From Glaciecola sp. KUL10 (GTDB taxonomy: Bacteria > Pseudomonadota > Gammaproteobacteria > Enterobacterales > Alteromonadaceae), in the NCBI RefSeq assembly GCF_003203515.1, contig NZ_BGNG01000002.1:248001-312000 (forward strand): a DNA stretch of 64,000 nucleotides, written 5' to 3'. Of this stretch, positions 26,880 through 36,148 are shown piece by piece. The notes below the pieces were generated by a model that did not search any database, was not told the DNA's origin, and saw only the letters and a program-made list of their open reading frames with translations. Made by a program: the position numbers and the translations under genes. Every line of letters begins with the position of its first letter. The first letter of the stretch is position 1.

Positions 26880-28877
26880 TTAATTAGATACCATCAAATT
26901 ATCTTCTAAAAAGCGGATTAGGTTAGTGTATAAGTCTTCGCGCTCGGCTTCGCCATATACGCCATGGCCTGCTTTACTGAAATTTAAGTATTCAACTTGT
27001 TTTCCAGCAGCTTCTAAATTTGCCTTCATTTTTTCAGAGTTTTTAACAGATACACGAATGTCTTTGTTACCGTGAATAAGCATAACGTTTGCTTTTATCT
27101 TATCTGCAAAGTTTACAGGTGAGTATGCATATAGTTCGTCTTGGTCGGTGCCGATTACACGGTGAAGGTAGGCTAGACCTCCGGTATTAGTAGGAATGTC
27201 GCTTTCTGTGTACATAAAGTTCATATCATATACGCCAACATAGCCAACAGTACATTTAAAGAGCTCGGGCGCTTTTACGCTTAACATGAGCGCTGCATAT
27301 CCACCATAACTTGCTCCATATGCGCAAATACGCTCTTTGTCAACGGGATACTCGTTAACGACATGTGCAATGCCGTCTAGCATGTCTTGAATCATCAAAC
27401 CGCCCCATTGGCGATGACCTGCGCGAATAAACTTATCACCGTAGCCACCGCTACCGCGGTAATTGACTTGAAGTACGGCAAATCCCCTGTTGGCAAGTAA
27501 CTGTGTTTCAGATTCAAAATCCCATTCATCACGGATTCCGTATGGGCCTCCATGGATCATTATTACCAGCGGATGGCTTGTTTGAGTGTCTGATTTTGGC
27601 AAGGTCAGATAGCCATTAACTACCAAACCATCTTGAGACGTAAATGAAATGGGGGTTTTAGGTTTCATCATTCGCGGATCTAACCATGAACGATTAGCCC
27701 ATACAAAGTCAGCTTTATTAGATTGGGTGTTAAATAAGTAATACTCACCCGGGTTAATATCGCTGCTTACATGCAATAGTAAGAGTTTTCCGTCTTCACT
27801 TTGACTTTGGATGAGAACACGTTGACCCGCGAACGCGGCCGCTAGAGACTTATGATAAGTTGCCGTTCGGCTTTTGACTTTAACACCATCAATTTGTGCA
27901 TAGTGGTACTTAACTTTCGACGGCATACTCTCGCCGACAACGGGCATATTGAGTTCTGGGTCCCAATTATAAGTTTCTATATCTGCACTTAGGTTATCGA
28001 ACAGTGAAGTAAGGGTCTTTGTTTCTAGATTAAATTGATAAATAGTATTGAGCTCTTGCGCACCAATATCACCCGTCAAAAATACTGTTTTTCCGTCATT
28101 GCTCAGTGCAATTGGTGCTAAATCGTTCATGTTTGAGACTTCAAACACTTGCCAATCATCTTTTTGGGATTCTCGGTACGCTGACTTTACGTTTAACTCA
28201 TCATCAATCCATCGAATGAACTTTATATCACCTTCGTCTGTCGCGAAGACCTTTGCGCCTGCGTAAGGAATGACTTCTAGCTTTCTCTTTGTGCCAGTGT
28301 ATACATTTAATCGGCTAATGATGGGTTGGCGCTTTCTGTCATCAATTAAGTATTTACCTTGCGTTGAAAAGGGATATTCAGCGATCAAAATGTATTTTTT
28401 GTCGTTTATTAATGGGCTAATGATCTCAGCGCTGGCCCTTGTTGCTTCTCGTTTTTTTAAACGAGTACCAGTGGTTGATTCACCTGCTCGATAACCGAAC
28501 AGCATATTTGCCTTCGTGCCATCGATATTGACAGCGAATAATTCGCCTGTCGCAGTGGGACGGTCGAATTCAATACTTTTCTCTCGGTATTGGTAGACGA
28601 TACGTTCGTTATTGATCCATGTGGCAGAGTGAATCTCGTCGTTGTTGGGTGGTTTGACGCCACCAACTACCTCCATTGTTTTACTGTCGAAGAAAAACAT
28701 GACAATACGACCTTCGATTCGGGTTCTTGCAAGTAAATGCTTGCCATCTGGAGACAACTTCATGTCAAGGTAGTCACCGTGCTTAGAGAAAGCATTTATG
28801 GGTAGTACTTGTGCCACAACGGCATTAGATAGACTGGTAATTAATAGAAATAGAAAAACAAACAAGCGTGAAAGCAT
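26880..28877 (-). CDS. S9-family prolyl oligopeptidase (acylaminoacyl-peptidase-like), secreted
   Basis: 665 residues with a signal peptide (1-22, cleaved near VVAQ). An N-terminal beta-propeller (about 30-390) gates the active site; the C-terminal alpha/beta-hydrolase domain (about 410-660) has the triad S523 (YGASYGGYAA), D606 (HGNKDIRV) and H638 (AGHGVYG). The oxyanion region VIMIHGGPYG is intact. Such periplasmic enzymes cut short peptides, often after Pro, Ala or blocked N-termini. A periplasmic M3 peptidase lies just upstream on the same strand, so the two may jointly degrade imported peptides, although a terminator-like hairpin separates them. Confidence 0.93.
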   Translation of the reverse strand: MLSRLFVFLFLLITSLSNAVVAQVLPINAFSKHGDYLDMKLSPDGKHLLARTRIEGRIVMFFFDSKTMEVVGGVKPPNNDEIHSATWINNERIVYQYREKSIEFDRPTATGELFAVNIDGTKANMLFGYRAGESTTGTRLKKREATRASAEIISPLINDKKYILIAEYPFSTQGKYLIDDRKRQPIISRLNVYTGTKRKLEVIPYAGAKVFATDEGDIKFIRWIDDELNVKSAYRESQKDDWQVFEVSNMNDLAPIALSNDGKTVFLTGDIGAQELNTIYQFNLETKTLTSLFDNLSADIETYNWDPELNMPVVGESMPSKVKYHYAQIDGVKVKSRTATYHKSLAAAFAGQRVLIQSQSEDGKLLLLHVSSDINPGEYYLFNTQSNKADFVWANRSWLDPRMMKPKTPISFTSQDGLVVNGYLTLPKSDTQTSHPLVIMIHGGPYGIRDEWDFESETQLLANRGFAVLQVNYRGSGGYGDKFIRAGHRQWGGLMIQDMLDGIAHVVNEYPVDKERICAYGASYGGYAALMLSVKAPELFKCTVGYVGVYDMNFMYTESDIPTNTGGLAYLHRVIGTDQDELYAYSPVNFADKIKANVMLIHGNKDIRVSVKNSEKMKANLEAAGKQVEYLNFSKAGHGVYGEAEREDLYTNLIRFLEDNLMVSN

Positions 28878-28978
28878 GAGATAAAGTCCTTTTTAATTAG
28901 AAGGGTACAGCTAAACAAAACACTCTATCCATTAGAGATATTGAGTTACCCAACAAGCATAACTTAATTTACGGCCAA

Positions 28979-29012
28979 TAAAAACCCTGTGAGGCACTAT
29001 GCCTCACAGAAT
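28979..29012 (-). terminator. Intrinsic terminator of the M3 peptidase gene
   Basis: CTGTGAGGCA (28987-28996) and TGCCTCACAG (29000-29009) form a perfect 10-bp stem with a 3-nt loop. On the - strand it is followed by GGGTTTTTATT, a proper U tract, 25 bp after the M3 peptidase stop. Confidence 0.85.
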
Positions 29013-29033
29013 TAATTTGACGCTACAAGTAAA

Positions 29034-31223
29034 CTATTCCGAGGTACCTCTATCAAGCCCACGATTTCTGAGTAATGCATCGGTAGTTGGCGCACGACCT
29101 CTAAACCCTTTATAAGCGTCGATGTATTCCATGGTATCACCAGTACTGAATACAAACTCTTTGAGTCTATCTGCCGTTTCTTTGTCGAATATATTGCCAG
29201 CTTCAAGAAACGCATCAAAGCCATCAGCGTCTAATATTTCAGACCACATGTAAGCGTAATAGGCAGATGAATAGCCGCCTGCGAAGATATGCCCAAAGTG
29301 GGTACTTCTATGGCGCATGATGATTTCTTCAGGTTTACCGTACTCGCTTAATACGCGATCTTCAAATGCACGAATATCTAAGTCTTCAACCGTGCTTAGC
29401 TGGTGGTAAGCCATGTCTACTAGGGCTGACGCCGTAAATTCGACGGTCGCAAAGCCTTGGTTGAAGGTACTGGCGCTTTTTATGCGTTCGATAAGCTCTG
29501 ATGGCATGGGCTCATCTGTTTTATAGTGACGCGCAAACTTTTCGAGCATATAAGGTTGTGCAATAAAGTGCTCGTATATTTGGGCTGGGAATTCAACCCA
29601 GTCTCTTGGAACACTTGTACCGGCAAGCGTCGGGTAGGTTACGTCTGATAGTAAGCCGTGTAAAGCGTGACCAAATTCATGGAACAGGGTCACTGCATCG
29701 CTGTAGGTCATAAGTGTGGGTTCGCCATCAGCCGGCTTGTTCAAGTTCATATTGTTTAAGATAAGCGGCTTAACATCACCTGCTAATTTTTGTTGTGTTC
29801 TAAATGCACTCATCCATGCACCAGAGCGTTTTGTCTCACGAGCATAGTAGTCGCCATAAAAAAGCCCAAGCGAGTTGCCGGTAGCGTCTTTAACTTCCCA
29901 AACCCGAACTACGTCGTTGTATACAGGCACATCCTGACGTTCTTCAAAACTCAAACTAAACAGTTTATTTGCCACATAAAACTGAGCATCGATCATATTA
30001 TTAAGCTCGAAGTATTCAGTAATTTCAGCTTGGTCTAGGTCGAACCTAGCTTTGCGCACTTTTTCTGCATAGTAGCGCCAATCCCAAGGTTCAAGCTTGT
30101 GCTCTACTCCTTCTTGCGCCATGACTTCTTCAATCCATTGTTTTTCTTGCTCAGCTTTTGCAACTGCTGGCTCCCAAACTTTTAATAGCAAATCCATTGC
30201 AGCTTGTGGTGTACCTGCCATCGCATCAGATAAAACAAAGTCCGAATGATGTTTGTACCCCAATAGTTTGGCGCGCTGTGCTCGAAGGGCCACGATTTCT
30301 TGAATATTTGCCTTGTTGTCAAACTCATTGTCGTTGTCTCCGCGCATTGCCCAGCCTTTAAACGCCTTTTCGCGCAGGTCTCGGCGCGCAGAAAATTGCA
30401 AGAAGGGTTGGACACTTGAACGATTCAACGTAATCACGTACTTACCCTCTAATCCACGCGATTTTGCTTGCGCTGCAGCGGCATCGATAAGCGATTGAGG
30501 TAAACCCTCTAAATCGGTTTCTTCGAGCGTTAAGGTGAAAGCTCTAGCATCATTTAAACTATTTTGACCAAATGAAGTGGTTAAGCTTGAAAGGCGTTCG
30601 TTGATTTGAGCAAATTGCTCTCTTTCTTCGCCTTCTAGATTAGCCCCTGCACGCACAAACTCATCGTAAACGCGGTCTAGTAGTCTAAGTTGTTCAGCGT
30701 TTAAATTACTTTCGTTACGCTTGTTGTAAACAGCTTTCACGCGTGCAAATAAATCTGGATTCATTGTGATTTCAGTATTGTGACGTGAGAGCATGGGTGA
30801 AAACTCGCGTTGTAACGACTGGATATCATCATCAGATTCAGTATTTGCGACATTAAAAAATACACGAGCGACGCGTGTTAGGCGCGCACCAGCAAGCTCC
30901 ATTTGAGCGATGGTATTGTCAAAGTCAGGCGTACTGTCGGCATTCGCGATGTTTGTAATTTCTGCTTTGTGCTCTTTCATTGCTGCTTGAAATGCAGGTT
31001 TGTAATGCTCTGTTTTTATCTTGCCAAAGGGTGGAGTATTAAACGGAGTATCCCAATCCTGAAAGAAAGGATTGCTGGCTAACGCTGCTTGATCGACATC
31101 GCTTGCCGTTATACTTGTTTCGTTTGCATTGGTGTCGTCTACTTGTTTTGAACATCCGCTCAAAGATAGTGAAATAGCGATAGCTAGCGCTAAACCACTT
31201 CTTTTTAGTTCGATTGATGGCAT
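29034..31223 (-). CDS. dcp: M3-family peptidyl-dipeptidase (Dcp-like), lipoprotein
   Basis: A zinc metallopeptidase that removes dipeptides from C-termini of oligopeptides. The 729-residue protein has an N-terminal lipobox (LSLSGC, Cys at about 24), so it is predicted to be a membrane-anchored lipoprotein facing the periplasm, unlike the cytosolic E. coli Dcp. The zinc site is HEFGH with H515, E516 and H519, and the third ligand is E544 in PRDWVEFPAQ. Downstream conserved HFGHIFAGGYSSAYYAYMWS and the C-terminal RFRGRAP-like GFRGRAPTTDALLRNRGL are intact. Own terminator after the stop. Full length, no anomalies. Confidence 0.93.
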   Translation of the reverse strand: MPSIELKRSGLALAIAISLSLSGCSKQVDDTNANETSITASDVDQAALASNPFFQDWDTPFNTPPFGKIKTEHYKPAFQAAMKEHKAEITNIANADSTPDFDNTIAQMELAGARLTRVARVFFNVANTESDDDIQSLQREFSPMLSRHNTEITMNPDLFARVKAVYNKRNESNLNAEQLRLLDRVYDEFVRAGANLEGEEREQFAQINERLSSLTTSFGQNSLNDARAFTLTLEETDLEGLPQSLIDAAAAQAKSRGLEGKYVITLNRSSVQPFLQFSARRDLREKAFKGWAMRGDNDNEFDNKANIQEIVALRAQRAKLLGYKHHSDFVLSDAMAGTPQAAMDLLLKVWEPAVAKAEQEKQWIEEVMAQEGVEHKLEPWDWRYYAEKVRKARFDLDQAEITEYFELNNMIDAQFYVANKLFSLSFEERQDVPVYNDVVRVWEVKDATGNSLGLFYGDYYARETKRSGAWMSAFRTQQKLAGDVKPLILNNMNLNKPADGEPTLMTYSDAVTLFHEFGHALHGLLSDVTYPTLAGTSVPRDWVEFPAQIYEHFIAQPYMLEKFARHYKTDEPMPSELIERIKSASTFNQGFATVEFTASALVDMAYHQLSTVEDLDIRAFEDRVLSEYGKPEEIIMRHRSTHFGHIFAGGYSSAYYAYMWSEILDADGFDAFLEAGNIFDKETADRLKEFVFSTGDTMEYIDAYKGFRGRAPTTDALLRNRGLDRGTSE

Positions 31224-31360
31224 TACTTATCCTCTTATTTTCGATAAGTATGTCTACGTTTATTTACAGTAAAGTGGATTAGTTAAGTGACAATTTTTGA
31301 GGTGTCGAAATGTGAGTATCGTTACGTTCTTAGATTTTGAAAGTTAGCTCTGTCATCAAT

Positions 31361-31407
31361 AAAAAAGCACAATAAATAATAACGTGAATCATTTATTGTG
31401 CTTTAAA
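31361..31407. terminator. Bidirectional 14-bp stem-loop terminator
   Basis: AAAGCACAATAAAT (31364-31377) pairs perfectly with ATTTATTGTGCTTT (31391-31404) around a 13-nt loop. On the - strand it is followed by TTTTTTA, so it ends the nuclease/cohesin-like transcript 25 bp after the last stop. Confidence 0.88.
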
Positions 31408-31431
31408 CTATAAAAAGGACTATTTGCTTAT

Positions 31432-31983
31432 TTATTTTGATTGCTGACGATGACGACCAACAAGCAGCAAAGTCGCAAGCCCTATCATTCCTGCTAGCGT
31501 TGGTATTGGAACAGCGTTAACTGTTAAAGACTTAGTCGCAGTGCTATCTATTGTAAGAACCTCACCTGCAAAGACGTCTTCGAATACTTCAACATCTAAA
31601 AACAATTCACTTGGTGAATCGGTCGTACCGATTGCTTCCATGGAAAAATTGATTAGGTAACTACCATCGAATGAGTTAACAAAGCTTAAAAAGGAGAATC
31701 CAACTTCGCCAGGGGAAGCAAAAAAATCAAACAAATTATCCACTCCATCATTTGGAAGAGTTGTAGAATCAGTGCCCATTACGACTTCAAAAATACTTGC
31801 GTCAAACGACAGGTAGAATTCGAAAGTATCGAAAAAGTCTAAATCTGCGAGTTCAATTTCTACGTCAAACTGCTCCCCAAGAGTGAACTCAGATTCGTCA
31901 ATATTGATCTTGATCTCATTTGCAGTTGCTTGAAAACTTAAACAAAGTGCCAAAGCGATAAAAAGTTGTTTACAAAATTTCAT
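31432..31983 (-). CDS. Cohesin-like secreted protein with IPTL-CTERM-like anchor
   Basis: 183 residues. Signal peptide 1-21 (LSFQATA|NE). Residues about 23-155 form one beta-sandwich with the cohesin-type start (FTLGEQFDVEIELADLDFF, then FEFYLSFDASIFEVV), resembling the cohesins that grip dockerins and the cohesin-like domains of PEP-CTERM proteins. The C-terminus is PIPTLAGMIGLATLLLVG followed by RHRQQ: a short motif, one hydrophobic helix and a basic tail, as in IPTL-CTERM or PEP-CTERM sorting signals. It follows the dockerin-bearing nuclease by 35 bp in the same direction and shares its terminator, so it may be the anchoring partner. Domain call is by eye; no sorting enzyme is in the window. 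Confidence 0.7.
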   Translation of the reverse strand: MKFCKQLFIALALCLSFQATANEIKINIDESEFTLGEQFDVEIELADLDFFDTFEFYLSFDASIFEVVMGTDSTTLPNDGVDNLFDFFASPGEVGFSFLSFVNSFDGSYLINFSMEAIGTTDSPSELFLDVEVFEDVFAGEVLTIDSTATKSLTVNAVPIPTLAGMIGLATLLLVGRHRQQSK

Positions 31984-32018
31984 TTAATATTTCTCATTAT
32001 TGTGATCAAAAAGTAGGG

Positions 32019-35000
32019 TTAACTTGCACATCTAGCTTTTGTGCATAGTCTGTACATGGCTCGTACATCAAGCACGTTGATATTCCCATCGTCATTCAAA
32101 TCAAATGAAATATCGATTTCCTGACGTGAAATGATGGCTCTCATGAATGCACGAATATCAATAATATTGACATCACCGTCACCGTCGAAGTCACCTCGCA
32201 CGGCGTCGTTTTGTAGCTGCATCGCTATAAGCACTGGATCATGGTCTGACATTCTAAAAGCGTCAGGTGAGTAGAAGCTTGCGATCTGCGCTTCCGTCTT
32301 AAACTCTACGTTGTAGTCTAAGGCAACAGGCTCATCGGAATTAATATGCCATTCACTTACATCACTTACATAATCAAGCGCGGCAGCGTTTGCCAAGGCA
32401 TGATCTAGGTAACCAAACTCACCGCCAAAGGTGTAAGAGTAGGCGTCGTCACCAACAAAACGCTCAATAAGATTAGTGTAACCAGTATCGGTTAATGCGC
32501 GAATCGGATCTTCTTTAGCATAAGCGTTTAAATCACCAATAATCAGACTGGGGATATCGGTGCCAAATTCGCTTTCAAGGAAGGCAAGTACCGCTTGAGA
32601 TGTTCTGACACGTGTAATGTTGCAAGCGCCTTGACCATTTACTAAGTCATCGTCGACGAGTAACAAAGTCCCTTCATCATCATCGCAGCTTCCTCCTTTT
32701 GAACGGAAGTGATTAACTGCAACGACAAGCTCTTTACCGCTTTGTGTATGCAAAAACTTCTGCGCCATGGTTGGTCGTGTATTACCATCGTTAAATAGAG
32801 TGCCGAATTCATCGCTTATTGAGTTTGAGCTGTCTAAGATTTTGACGTCGCCGACTAGTGAAACGCTTGCGGGTTTGTACACCATCGCGACAGTGATGGC
32901 ATCGCTACCAATAGTTTGCTCATGCGAGACGAAATCATAAACCGGCTCGCCTAATTCAGTATTGATTTCACTGACGAGGCTTCGAATCGCTGAGCCTTCT
33001 CCAAAACCATTGTTTTCGATTTCCATTAGCCCAAGAATATCTGCATCCATTTCAACAATAGCCGCCACCGTTTTAGCTTTTTGTCGTTCAAGTTCAAGTT
33101 CAGAACCTGCGCCTCTGCAGGTAAAGTTTTGATTTGGTCCGCAACGATTACCAGTAACGTTTAGGGTTGTGAAGTAATTGAGTACATTCAAACTTGCAAT
33201 ATTCAAGTTCCCTTTAGCTAAACTTGGCGAAGCCTCTCGCGTATTAGTGGCGATTATTGTCGGTTCGCTTAAAGGTAGAATACGGTAATTTCCAAAAGCA
33301 AAATCGACTATTCCTTTCAAATTACTCACTGTATCGCCCACTCTAAGTGTATTGTTCGCTGACAAACCTCCCGTGGGATATATGACTACATCCGGGTTTT
33401 GTTCATTTGATGCATCATCCATAATAACTTGATTCAAAGCATTGCTCGTTTCTAGCTGAACCGCTCCTTCTGAGCCGGGAGCGAATAGGTTAGTCGGCAC
33501 AAACAAACGCTCGCTAGATAAGGTTACTTGACCAAATCGAGCTAAGGTGAAATTTTCGCTGACTACCAGATCTTGTGAAGCTGTTACTACCATTCCTTCA
33601 AGTGCCTCGGTTTGATTCTCATCGCTAAATGGCAAGGTCAATTCAGTGAGTAAAATTGTGGGTTCTGCTTCTGTACAAAGAACCTCTGGCTCACTGGCAT
33701 TGAGGGTCGTTTTTGTAAAGGTTTCGGAAACTTGCCCCAGCAACCTAATCACTGTATTGACTGTTGGTAATGTTTCGCTAGCAGTATAATTAACAAATAT
33801 TGCTTCTGACGTAGCGTCATCATTGTCACTATCCTTCGCTTCTTCCTGAATAAAGAAACCACTAAAATTTTCATAAACGGCAGTTACCGTTCCTTCAATT
33901 ATATGCGTTTCGTTTTGTAGAGTAGACTCAAGCGCTTCCCCTTGAATTGTACTGATTAAGGTCGCATCTTCGCCACACATTCCGATTTCAATAGGGGGCG
34001 TAACATCTCCATTCGAATCACCGAAGGATTGATTGTTATTGATCGAATCAAATGTAGAACTTGCAGGTGCTTGCCAAGAAAAGTCGGTGTATTGAGTGCC
34101 ACTGCCTGATAGTTGGAGTGACTCACCAATAGGTGTACTGCTTAGTTCAGAAACACCAATATCTTCGCTTGTGAGTCCTTGTGCGGGGCCGTTGCTTGCG
34201 GTAAATGAACCTTCATAACTCAGAAACTGAATGACATTATTATTAGGGTCAACCAATGCTAAGCCATCAGGAGAACCATTTTGTATGCCGGTTTGAGCAA
34301 AAGACAAGACACCAAAACCATTGTCTAAATCGGGCACGATACCGTCAAGGTTAAGTGTCGCATATGAAGAACCATTGCTACCGTTGTAGAATACAATACT
34401 GAAGGTTGAAAGGTCAGTCCCTGCTAACGCTGCTACTTCAACTGCTTCACCGGTATCTGTACTGGCATTGTCGTAGTGTAGTTCATTGATGAAAACAGTA
34501 CTGTTGTTGTTCCCACCCGTATCTCCACCTGTATCTCCACCTGTATCTCCACCCGTGTCCCCACCGGTATCACCGTCCCCGGTATCGCCATCATCACCGC
34601 CACCTGTCGTGCTGCAAGCATCACTTGGATACAGTAGGCTAACCCATTCTGGATTATCAATAAAAGGATTACGATTGCCCTGTAACTGGTAAATTCGGTT
34701 GTTTCTGAGTGTTTCTGATGCGTCAACTAAATCCGCTTGATGCCATTCAACTAAACGACACAACCAGCCAAGTTTCGCTTCATCAGTAGAGGTAGAACGA
34801 TCGACGAGTTCAAGGTCTGGGGTACCATCTGTATCAAGCCCCTCGTATCGAATATCCATATACAACATCATACGAGCAACATCACCTTTAATAGCGTCTC
34901 GCGGCTCAAATGAATCATTGTCTTTCTTATTGATTGGACTTTCAGTTAAGCCAGTCCCACCCGCATCAAAATCAAGATTACCGCGTTCGCCGTTGATTGA

Positions 35001-36008
35001 AATATCGGTTGCTCTAAGGTGGTGTAGGTCGTTGTGTGCCATCAGTGATGTAGAGTTAAAACCATGGCTTCTTGGCCATGAGTGTTCTCTGTTCCAATTA
35101 TCACCATTACTTGATGCAACCGAGCCACTGCCATTGGTCAGCTTAGATTGTGAGCGATTGCTATACCAAAGCAATACATTGTCGGTATTATTCGGGTCTT
35201 CGTCAGTGTAAGTAAGACCTGTCCATACTTCATTGTAATTTAAGGCCTTTTGACCTTGAGTAACAGTATCGCTCAGGACGCCAAGAATCACTGAGGGAGC
35301 CGAGTTTAAAGAAATTTCAGTAGTAACCGCTGCGTAATATTCAACCGAATTGAATGCGTTAATGTCGACGATGAAGGGTAGATCTGGACATTGAGATGTA
35401 CCATCAGAAATTTGACATGCACTGCCTGATACAAAGCCAAGGTCGGGAGTATCATTACCATCGGAAGTCGTAAATGTTTGTCCATTATTCTCAGAGCCAA
35501 AAGTATTAGCCGCTGCACTAGACCAAGTGAAATCTGAATACTGCGACCCAGTGCCGCTCAATTGCAACGAATGGCCAACGGGGGTTGAGTTGCTCTCTGA
35601 TACACCGATATCTACACTATTTAAACCATTGGCTGGCCCATCGGTTGCAGTTATTTGACCTTCGTAGCTTAAGAACTGAATAACGCTTCCATCTGAAGCA
35701 ACTAAAGCAAGTCCGTCAGGGCTACCATTTTGAATTGAGCTTGATGTGAAAAAAGAAAGTGTACCAAATCCATTGCTTTGGTCTGACAGCACGCCAGATA
35801 GCGAAATGGTGGAGTAAACTGTACCACCATTACCGTTGTATAAAGCTATACTCATGCCACTTAGATCTGTGCCTGAAGGACCCGCTATTTCAACTGCTTC
35901 GCCTTCGTCAGCCCCGTCATTGTCATAATGCAATTCATTTATGAATGGACTAGCATGGCTTGCTCCCGCCAAAAGAAGCGCGAACAAACTCGTGTATTTC
36001 ACGTTCAT
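32019..36008 (-). CDS. Secreted double nuclease: LTD-EndA-LTD-OB-ExeM nuclease-dockerin
   Basis: 1329 residues. Signal peptide 1-19. Lamin-tail domain 1 (about 20-165). Endonuclease I/NucM domain (about 205-465) with NWNREHSWPRS (catalytic H309) and HNDLHHLR. A Gly-Asp-Thr linker (about 470-500). Lamin-tail domain 2 (about 505-650), a near copy of the first. An OB-fold segment (about 695-780). An ExeM/NucH-type endonuclease/exonuclease/phosphatase domain (about 934-1268) with N941, E997, H1100, D1159/N1161 in GDLNAYAKEDP, and SDHDP (D1255, H1256). Then a two-repeat dockerin: DFDGDGDVNIIDIRAFMRAI (1273-1292) and DLNDDGNINVLDVRAMYRL (1303-1321). Each nuclease is known as a separate extracellular DNase; both look catalytically complete here. 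Probable role: degrading extracellular DNA for phosphate, nitrogen and nucleosides, or remodelling biofilm. Confidence 0.92.
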   Translation of the reverse strand: MNVKYTSLFALLLAGASHASPFINELHYDNDGADEGEAVEIAGPSGTDLSGMSIALYNGNGGTVYSTISLSGVLSDQSNGFGTLSFFTSSSIQNGSPDGLALVASDGSVIQFLSYEGQITATDGPANGLNSVDIGVSESNSTPVGHSLQLSGTGSQYSDFTWSSAAANTFGSENNGQTFTTSDGNDTPDLGFVSGSACQISDGTSQCPDLPFIVDINAFNSVEYYAAVTTEISLNSAPSVILGVLSDTVTQGQKALNYNEVWTGLTYTDEDPNNTDNVLLWYSNRSQSKLTNGSGSVASSNGDNWNREHSWPRSHGFNSTSLMAHNDLHHLRATDISINGERGNLDFDAGGTGLTESPINKKDNDSFEPRDAIKGDVARMMLYMDIRYEGLDTDGTPDLELVDRSTSTDEAKLGWLCRLVEWHQADLVDASETLRNNRIYQLQGNRNPFIDNPEWVSLLYPSDACSTTGGGDDGDTGDGDTGGDTGGDTGGDTGGDTGGNNNSTVFINELHYDNASTDTGEAVEVAALAGTDLSTFSIVFYNGSNGSSYATLNLDGIVPDLDNGFGVLSFAQTGIQNGSPDGLALVDPNNNVIQFLSYEGSFTASNGPAQGLTSEDIGVSELSSTPIGESLQLSGSGTQYTDFSWQAPASSTFDSINNNQSFGDSNGDVTPPIEIGMCGEDATLISTIQGEALESTLQNETHIIEGTVTAVYENFSGFFIQEEAKDSDNDDATSEAIFVNYTASETLPTVNTVIRLLGQVSETFTKTTLNASEPEVLCTEAEPTILLTELTLPFSDENQTEALEGMVVTASQDLVVSENFTLARFGQVTLSSERLFVPTNLFAPGSEGAVQLETSNALNQVIMDDASNEQNPDVVIYPTGGLSANNTLRVGDTVSNLKGIVDFAFGNYRILPLSEPTIIATNTREASPSLAKGNLNIASLNVLNYFTTLNVTGNRCGPNQNFTCRGAGSELELERQKAKTVAAIVEMDADILGLMEIENNGFGEGSAIRSLVSEINTELGEPVYDFVSHEQTIGSDAITVAMVYKPASVSLVGDVKILDSSNSISDEFGTLFNDGNTRPTMAQKFLHTQSGKELVVAVNHFRSKGGSCDDDEGTLLLVDDDLVNGQGACNITRVRTSQAVLAFLESEFGTDIPSLIIGDLNAYAKEDPIRALTDTGYTNLIERFVGDDAYSYTFGGEFGYLDHALANAAALDYVSDVSEWHINSDEPVALDYNVEFKTEAQIASFYSPDAFRMSDHDPVLIAMQLQNDAVRGDFDGDGDVNIIDIRAFMRAIISRQEIDISFDLNDDGNINVLDVRAMYRLCTKARCAS
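34511..34600 (-). repeat. 12-bp coding minisatellite (GGDT linker)
   Basis: About five copies of a 12-bp unit (CTCCACCTGTAT on the + strand) plus degenerate flanks encode the GGDT repeats of the nuclease linker. The central copies are almost identical, so copy number may vary between strains. Confidence 0.85.
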
Positions 36009-36148
36009 GTTGTTTCCCTTGAGAAGTGTTGTCGTTAGATTTTTTAGCTGTATGAGGGTCTAGGAAAAACATGACAGGAAAATGACAAATTTTTGACGAT
36101 TCTGAATTAAGCAAACAACTTTACAGAATAGAACTAAACACGGCGCCT

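Noticed and set aside
34511-34600. Short regular repeats resembling a CRISPR array
   Set aside because: The 12-bp units are contiguous, without spacers, and in frame with the linker coding sequence.
34486-34692. Plus-strand frame with PPVSPPVSP repeats
   Set aside because: It is the antisense reading of the GGDT linker minisatellite inside the nuclease gene.
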